DNA of 64,000 nt from CALMKX01 sp036274895 (GTDB lineage Bacteria; Acidobacteriota; Thermoanaerobaculia; Multivoradales; SZUA-115): positions 310,001 to 374,000 of the forward strand of contig DASUEU010000037.1 of assembly GCA_036274895.1 (NCBI GenBank), written 5' to 3'. Made by a program: the position numbers and the translations under genes. Shown one piece after another: positions 60,023-64,000 of the stretch. Positions within the stretch are counted from its first letter, which is position 1, and each line of letters opens with the position of its first letter. The notes below the pieces were generated by a model. That model did not search any database and was not told where the DNA came from. It worked only from the letters and a program-made list of their open reading frames with translations.

Positions 60023-60047
60023 GGTTCCCACGCTCTGCGTGGGAACC
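60023..60047. repeat. REP-like hairpin downstream of the NACHT gene
   Basis: GGTTCCCACGC and GCGTGGGAACC are perfect 11-base arms around TCT. The GTTCCCACGC-type hairpin is a common dispersed intergenic repeat in bacteria. It lies 29 bases beyond the NACHT stop codon and could also end its transcript. Confidence 0.75.
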
Positions 60048-60075
60048 CGAGTCCGGCCGCTCCGCGGCTTCCCGC

Positions 60076-63000
60076 TCACCCCGTCTGCGGCGGGAAGATC
60101 TCCCGCAGCGCCTCGGCCACGTAGGGCTGGTCGCTCGCCAGGCCCTCGGCCAGGGCGTCGTCCAGGGCCTTGCGGTGCTGGGCGTTGGTGTTGTCGTGCA
60201 GCAGCCAGCACAGGTGCCACTGGGAGCGCGGCAGCCAGTTCGCGGGCGGGGGGCCGGAGAGGAGCTGGATCCACCGCTCCGTGGCCGGCCACTGCCAGGT
60301 GGTGGTGGCCTGCGTCCAGCCCAGGGCGAGGTAGAGGGCGAGGAGGTCGGGGTCGTCCGGGTTCTTGAACGAGCCATCCACCGCCTGCCAGACTTGCAGG
60401 AGCCAGGCGTTCTGGACTCGGCGGTGGAAGTAGGCAGTGCGTTCTCTCTTGGGCCTCTCGACCGTAGTGACCTGGGCCAGCCAGGCTTCAGCAGCCAAGC
60501 GCTCAGACAGGACTCCGGCGGCTCGCTGGGCTTCCTCCTTGGTCTTAGCCGCACTCAGTGCATCAAGGGCTCTCTGGTCCAGGCTCCTCTCGCCCACGCT
60601 GGGTGGTGCCGGAGATGGACGCGAGCTTTCTCGCTGAGCGAAATCCCTAGGGGAACCCACAGAGAAACTCTCAGCGAAAATCCGAACGAAATCCCCAGGG
60701 AAATCCCCAGCGAAAGCCCGAACGAAAGACCAAGCGAAATTCCGAGTGAAATCCAAAGCGAACTTCCGAGTGAAATTCTGAGTGAAATCCAAAGCGAAAT
60801 CTTGAGTGAAATCCCAAGCGAGATCCTGAGGGAGATTCCGAGTGAAATCCCGAGCGAAATCTCGAGCGAACTCCCAAGCGAGATCCTGAGGTAGATTCCG
60901 AGTGAAATCCCGAGTGAAATCCCGAGCGAAAGCCCGAGCGAACGTCCCAGCGAAACGCCGAGTGAAACGCCGAGCGAGAGCCTCTGCGTGGACGAGCAGC
61001 GTCATATCGGGCCACGCGGGTCGAGAGAGCACTTCGATCCCAGACGGATGCAGCGTCACAGCCGCGGGCACACCCTTGCCACTCTCTCGCCGTTCTTCCG
61101 CCAGCGCCGCCAAGCTCCCCGCCGCCAAGCCGGCCATTTTCCTGTGGCGGCGGGCCAACGCCACGAGCAGGCCCGGTGCGAGCGCGAGAGCGGGCTGGCC
61201 CAAAGAAGCGAGGGAGCGCAGGGTAGCCAGCTCGGGAGACCCCTTGCTCGCCCAGTTGAAGGCTGACGCCCTCTCGATGCGTTGTACGGCCCAACGCCCC
61301 GCCATGTAGCCCGGCCAGAAATCCAGCAAGGCCGCAGCCGCGAGTCCGGCGTCTGGCCGACGGTCTAGAGCGCGCCGCACGGCATCGGTATCCCCCCTAA
61401 CCAGGGCCACGGCACCTTGCAGGCCCTCGCCGATGGCCCTGGCCACTTCGTGCTCCGGCCACCGGCGAGCCCACTTCGCATGCCGCAGGGAAAAGCGCTG
61501 AATGTCCTGGAAAGTGCCGGCCACTTCGCCCCAGGTTTGGACTGGCCGGTCCAGGAGTGAGCGCGCCGCCTCGCGGACGATCCGTTCCCGCTGCTCCTGA
61601 TCGAAGTCCGCTTCCTCGCGCAGGCACTGCAGCAGAAAGAACCAACGGCCCTCCGCCTTCAACCTTCCCATCCGCCCGAACAAGTCATCCAGAAAACGCT
61701 TTTCCGTAGCCTTGCGTCCCACCACCAACAGGCAGGCCTCCCGCCAGGCCGGGTTGCTCCACTGCTTGGCCACCAGCTGGACAGCAGGCCCATCCCTCTC
61801 CAGCTCCACGCCGCAAGCGGCCAGGTACTCGAGGAAGGACAGGTGGAAGAAGGCGAAGAACCCCGGCTTCTGCTCGACCAGCAGACCCGCGCCATCTTCC
61901 AGATACTCCACCCACTTCTCGACCAGAGAGCGGACGCTCCGCTTCTCCTGCGAGGCATCGCGCCCGTGGACGATGCCGGTCAGCGTTTCCACCAGCTCGC
62001 CGCGGGGGATCAGGACCTCCCGGTCGTCCGCCTTGCGCCCCTTCTGCCGTAGGTAGGCCAGCTCCTCGAGATAGGCCCGCTGGCGCCCCTCGTCGATCGC
62101 CTCGAAACGCCGCCCCCCGGCGGCCGGCCAGGTTTCGAGCAACGTCTTGATGCACAGCTCGTAGAGCTTGGCCCGCTCCCCCGGCAGGTGGGCCTCGAAG
62201 CGATGAACGAGGGCGATGAGCGTGGCGAGCATCGGGTTCCTCGCCAGCTCTTTGACCCGGGGATTGGCGGTCAATGCGCCTTCGAGATCCTCAACTCCCC
62301 GGGCGCGTGCCTGCGCATCCTCGGGCTCCTGGATCGCGTACCAGTTGCGGACGAAGAGCGGAAGATCCTCCTCACTGAAGGGAGCGAGCGTCAGGTAAGC
62401 CACGCCGCCGGAAATGTCCCCTTGGACCGGAGCTTCGTCGTACCCGGCGATCCGGCTGGTGAGGAGCGTTGGGAGGCTCCGGTGTTGGAAGAGGAAGGCG
62501 ATCACCTTGTCCACCGCCTTGCCCCGCTCGGCCGCGGAGCCCACCTCGTCGAGCCCATCCAGCAGGAGGACCGCCCGCCCCTCTTCGATGGCTTCCTCGA
62601 AGAAGCCCTCCGGCAGGTTGTCGAGCTGGAGGTGCGTCCGGGCTTGCTCGCGGAGGAAGTCGAGCAGCGTCTTCTCCTGCTGCTTGCACTCGCGGACGTA
62701 CTCCCGGAAAGGCAGAAACAGCGGGAGCGTGGCCTCGGGCGCCTTCCATCCCTCCAGCTTCACTGCCCCGGCCAGGGCGGCGGTGAGGAAGCGGCAGAGC
62801 GTCGTCTTACCGCTACCCGGGCCGCCGAGCAGCACCACGGTGCGCGGAGAGCGGCTGCGGCCCCTGGCCGCCAGCACCGCGAGAAGCTGCTGTGTGGTCC
62901 AGCTCTTCTTCTCGTCCTGCCGGCCACGGACTTCCATCCGGAGGGGGACGAACAGCTCCGGCACCCGGACCATGGGACGCAGGCGGTGATCTCCGAAGCC

Positions 63001-64000
63001 GATGAAGCGAACGGTGCCGTGCACCCGCGCCGCCACCTCGCGGTACCGCTCGACGAGAGAAGCCGCGGCCCGGCCGCGGGCGGCTTTCTTCTTGCCAGCC
63101 TTGGGCTGCGCCTGTGGCTGAGCGCCGCTCAGCGCGAACTCCCACCGTCCGGCTGGCGCGTTCGCATAGGTCAGCTTGTCTGGCGCCCAGAAACTCTTGC
63201 CCGGCTGATCGGTGTAGCCGAAGTAGCTCACCGCGCCAGCCGCCGCGGGCAGTGCCAACTCCCCAGCCAGGTAGCGCCTTGGATACTGCGGGTCCCCGGT
63301 GTAGAGGCAGCCGGCTGCCAGCTCCAGGAGCGAGCCATCCGGCGTGCTCCGCTGGCCCGTGTCCGTCCGGTGGAGATGGCCGCGCAACAACAGGTGAGCC
63401 CCATCCTCCTGCTCCAGCAGGTTCCTCACCGCCGCGCGGTCGAAGTCGAGGCAGTCCTCGATCGGGTGGTGTACCAGCGCGATCCGCACCTCCCCCGCTG
63501 CTGCATCCACCAGCGCTTCGCGCAGTTGGTACTCACCGACCAGCAGCACCAGGTCTCGGTGCGTCTTCTCCTCCAGCTTCGTGCCGCAGGCCCAGGCCGA
63601 GTTGAGCTGGAGGATCGCCACCTTCGCTCCGCCGACCTCTCGGTGATCCACCCGCCAGGGCCTCGCCGCTTCCCAGGCCCGGGCCGTACCGAAGAGGCGC
63701 TCCGTGAAGGCGTAGAAGTTGGCCAGGCGGCGGCCGAGCAGCTCGAGGGAAGGGGCGTCCCGGAAGATCTCCTCAACATGGGCGGCGGACTCGAGCCCCT
63801 CGGCGATGGCTCGGTCGCCCCGCTTGATCGCGCTGCGATCCACGTCGTGATTCCCCGGCACCACGAAGAAGTCTCGCCGCGGCTCCAGGTCCAGGGTCTT
63901 GGCCAGCTGCTCGCAGAAGCGGAAGGCGTGGTCGTACTCCTCGCGCTTGCCAGAGAAGGCAACGTCCCCGGTGAGGAACACCATCTGCGGCGCAAAGCCC
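60076..64000 (-). CDS. Metallophosphoesterase-NACHT NTPase fusion protein, 5' end outside window
   Basis: At least 1307 residues are visible; the frame is still open at the window edge, so the true start is upstream. The N-terminal part is a calcineurin-type metallophosphoesterase: VFLTGDVAFSGK (about 63955-63985), VVPGNHDVD (about 63850), ALVHHPIED (about 63465) and LRGHLHRTD (about 63370). Its first D-x-H motif would lie just outside the window. A NACHT-type STAND NTPase follows, with Walker A GGPGSGKTT (about 62808-62834), Walker B LLLLDGLDEVG (about 62545-62575) and the downstream ARNPMLATLIALVH helix. A helical region, then 26 tetrapeptide repeats (60664-60975) and a C-terminal domain of about 190 residues complete it. 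Sensor-effector logic as in antiphage NACHT proteins is inferred. Confidence 0.85.
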   Translation of the reverse strand, partial: GFAPQMVFLTGDVAFSGKREEYDHAFRFCEQLAKTLDLEPRRDFFVVPGNHDVDRSAIKRGDRAIAEGLESAAHVEEIFRDAPSLELLGRRLANFYAFTERLFGTARAWEAARPWRVDHREVGGAKVAILQLNSAWACGTKLEEKTHRDLVLLVGEYQLREALVDAAAGEVRIALVHHPIEDCLDFDRAAVRNLLEQEDGAHLLLRGHLHRTDTGQRSTPDGSLLELAAGCLYTGDPQYPRRYLAGELALPAAAGAVSYFGYTDQPGKSFWAPDKLTYANAPAGRWEFALSGAQPQAQPKAGKKKAARGRAAASLVERYREVAARVHGTVRFIGFGDHRLRPMVRVPELFVPLRMEVRGRQDEKKSWTTQQLLAVLAARGRSRSPRTVVLLGGPGSGKTTLCRFLTAALAGAVKLEGWKAPEATLPLFLPFREYVRECKQQEKTLLDFLREQARTHLQLDNLPEGFFEEAIEEGRAVLLLDGLDEVGSAAERGKAVDKVIAFLFQHRSLPTLLTSRIAGYDEAPVQGDISGGVAYLTLAPFSEEDLPLFVRNWYAIQEPEDAQARARGVEDLEGALTANPRVKELARNPMLATLIALVHRFEAHLPGERAKLYELCIKTLLETWPAAGGRRFEAIDEGRQRAYLEELAYLRQKGRKADDREVLIPRGELVETLTGIVHGRDASQEKRSVRSLVEKWVEYLEDGAGLLVEQKPGFFAFFHLSFLEYLAACGVELERDGPAVQLVAKQWSNPAWREACLLVVGRKATEKRFLDDLFGRMGRLKAEGRWFFLLQCLREEADFDQEQRERIVREAARSLLDRPVQTWGEVAGTFQDIQRFSLRHAKWARRWPEHEVARAIGEGLQGAVALVRGDTDAVRRALDRRPDAGLAAAALLDFWPGYMAGRWAVQRIERASAFNWASKGSPELATLRSLASLGQPALALAPGLLVALARRHRKMAGLAAGSLAALAEERRESGKGVPAAVTLHPSGIEVLSRPAWPDMTLLVHAEALARRFTRRFAGTFARAFARDFTRDFTRNLPQDLAWEFARDFARDFTRNLPQDLAWDFTQDFALDFTQNFTRKFALDFTRNFAWSFVRAFAGDFPGDFVRIFAESFSVGSPRDFAQRESSRPSPAPPSVGERSLDQRALDALSAAKTKEEAQRAAGVLSERLAAEAWLAQVTTVERPKRERTAYFHRRVQNAWLLQVWQAVDGSFKNPDDPDLLALYLALGWTQATTTWQWPATERWIQLLSGPPPANWLPRSQWHLCWLLHDNTNAQHRKALDDALAEGLASDQPYVAEALREIFPPQTG
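60664..60975 (-). repeat. 12-base coding minisatellite: 26 tandem tetrapeptides
   Basis: The segment encodes 26 consecutive four-residue units of the form [A/T/P/V]-x-x-[F/L], for example ARDF, TRDF, TRNL, PQDL, AWEF, ARDF. The run TRNL-PQDL-AW(E/D)F occurs twice, five units apart, pointing to internal duplication. It runs from ARRF (60964-60975) to AESF (60664-60675). No frame break occurs because the unit is a multiple of three. Confidence 0.92.

Noticed and set aside
59887..60894. Plus-strand open frame with EIPSEIPSE-like tetrapeptides opposite the NACHT gene
   Set aside because: A 12-base repeat gives four-residue repeats in every frame of both strands. The minus-strand frame is part of a protein with intact phosphoesterase and NACHT motifs.

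Overview
The window comes from a GC-rich, Gram-negative, free-living bacterium. An outer membrane is shown by ADP-heptose genes, a GT9 heptosyltransferase, an RND efflux trio and an outer-membrane beta-barrel. A PilB ATPase points to type IV pili or type II secretion. Several secreted repeat proteins, two of which end in the same GFESGD-x-SAWG tail, suggest an Acidobacteriota-like lineage (Thermoanaerobaculia/Holophagae type). That placement is an inference from gene content. No rRNA, tRNA, CRISPR array, insertion sequence or phage gene was found, and no gene-free stretch exceeds about 210 bases.

Layout. 1-5.0 kb: end of pdxA, split ADP-heptose genes (hldA, hldC), a GT9 glycosyltransferase and pilB. 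5.2-11.4 kb: cobalamin adenosyltransferase, a sulfatase-like hydrolase, two tandem ATP-grasp paralogues, and a TetR/hydrolase pair with two palindromic operator candidates. 11.4-20.5 kb: three large secreted proteins (metallo-beta-lactamase/OB/lamin-tail, FG-GAP, beta-helix) flanking a small accessory island with VapBC, a PAP2-like protein and MntA-HepT. 20.6-27.1 kb: a TetR-controlled RND efflux operon. 27.1-30.0 kb: a DUF234-type ATPase, a glutaredoxin-like protein, Uma2 and a REPIN element. 30.1-39.7 kb: two ECF sigma-factor operons around DUF4386, sarcosine oxidase-like, UPF0316 and TlpA-like genes.

39.7-57.0 kb is an alpha-glucan locus. Plus-strand genes encode 4-alpha-glucanotransferase, a membrane protein, a GH15/phosphorylase-kinase-like protein and a secreted GH13 amylase. 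They converge on a minus-strand series: GH13 lipoprotein, MalK, MalE, MalF with a large N-terminal sensor-like extension, MalG, a glucodextranase-C-like protein, an outer-membrane barrel and a second glucodextranase-C-like protein. Together these could degrade maltodextrins outside the cell, carry them across both membranes and process them in the cytoplasm.

57.1-60 kb: phytanoyl-CoA dioxygenase-like, small membrane protein, squalene/phytoene synthase and ICMT-like genes. 60.1-64 kb: a very large, 5'-incomplete protein joining a calcineurin-type phosphoesterase to a NACHT NTPase, with 26 tandem tetrapeptides near its C-terminus. This is the most interesting candidate for an unusual, defence-type system.

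A recurring regulatory theme is a TAnnnT -10 element 6-10 bases before the start codon with no Shine-Dalgarno sequence, often overlapped by a palindrome. This suggests frequent leaderless transcription.
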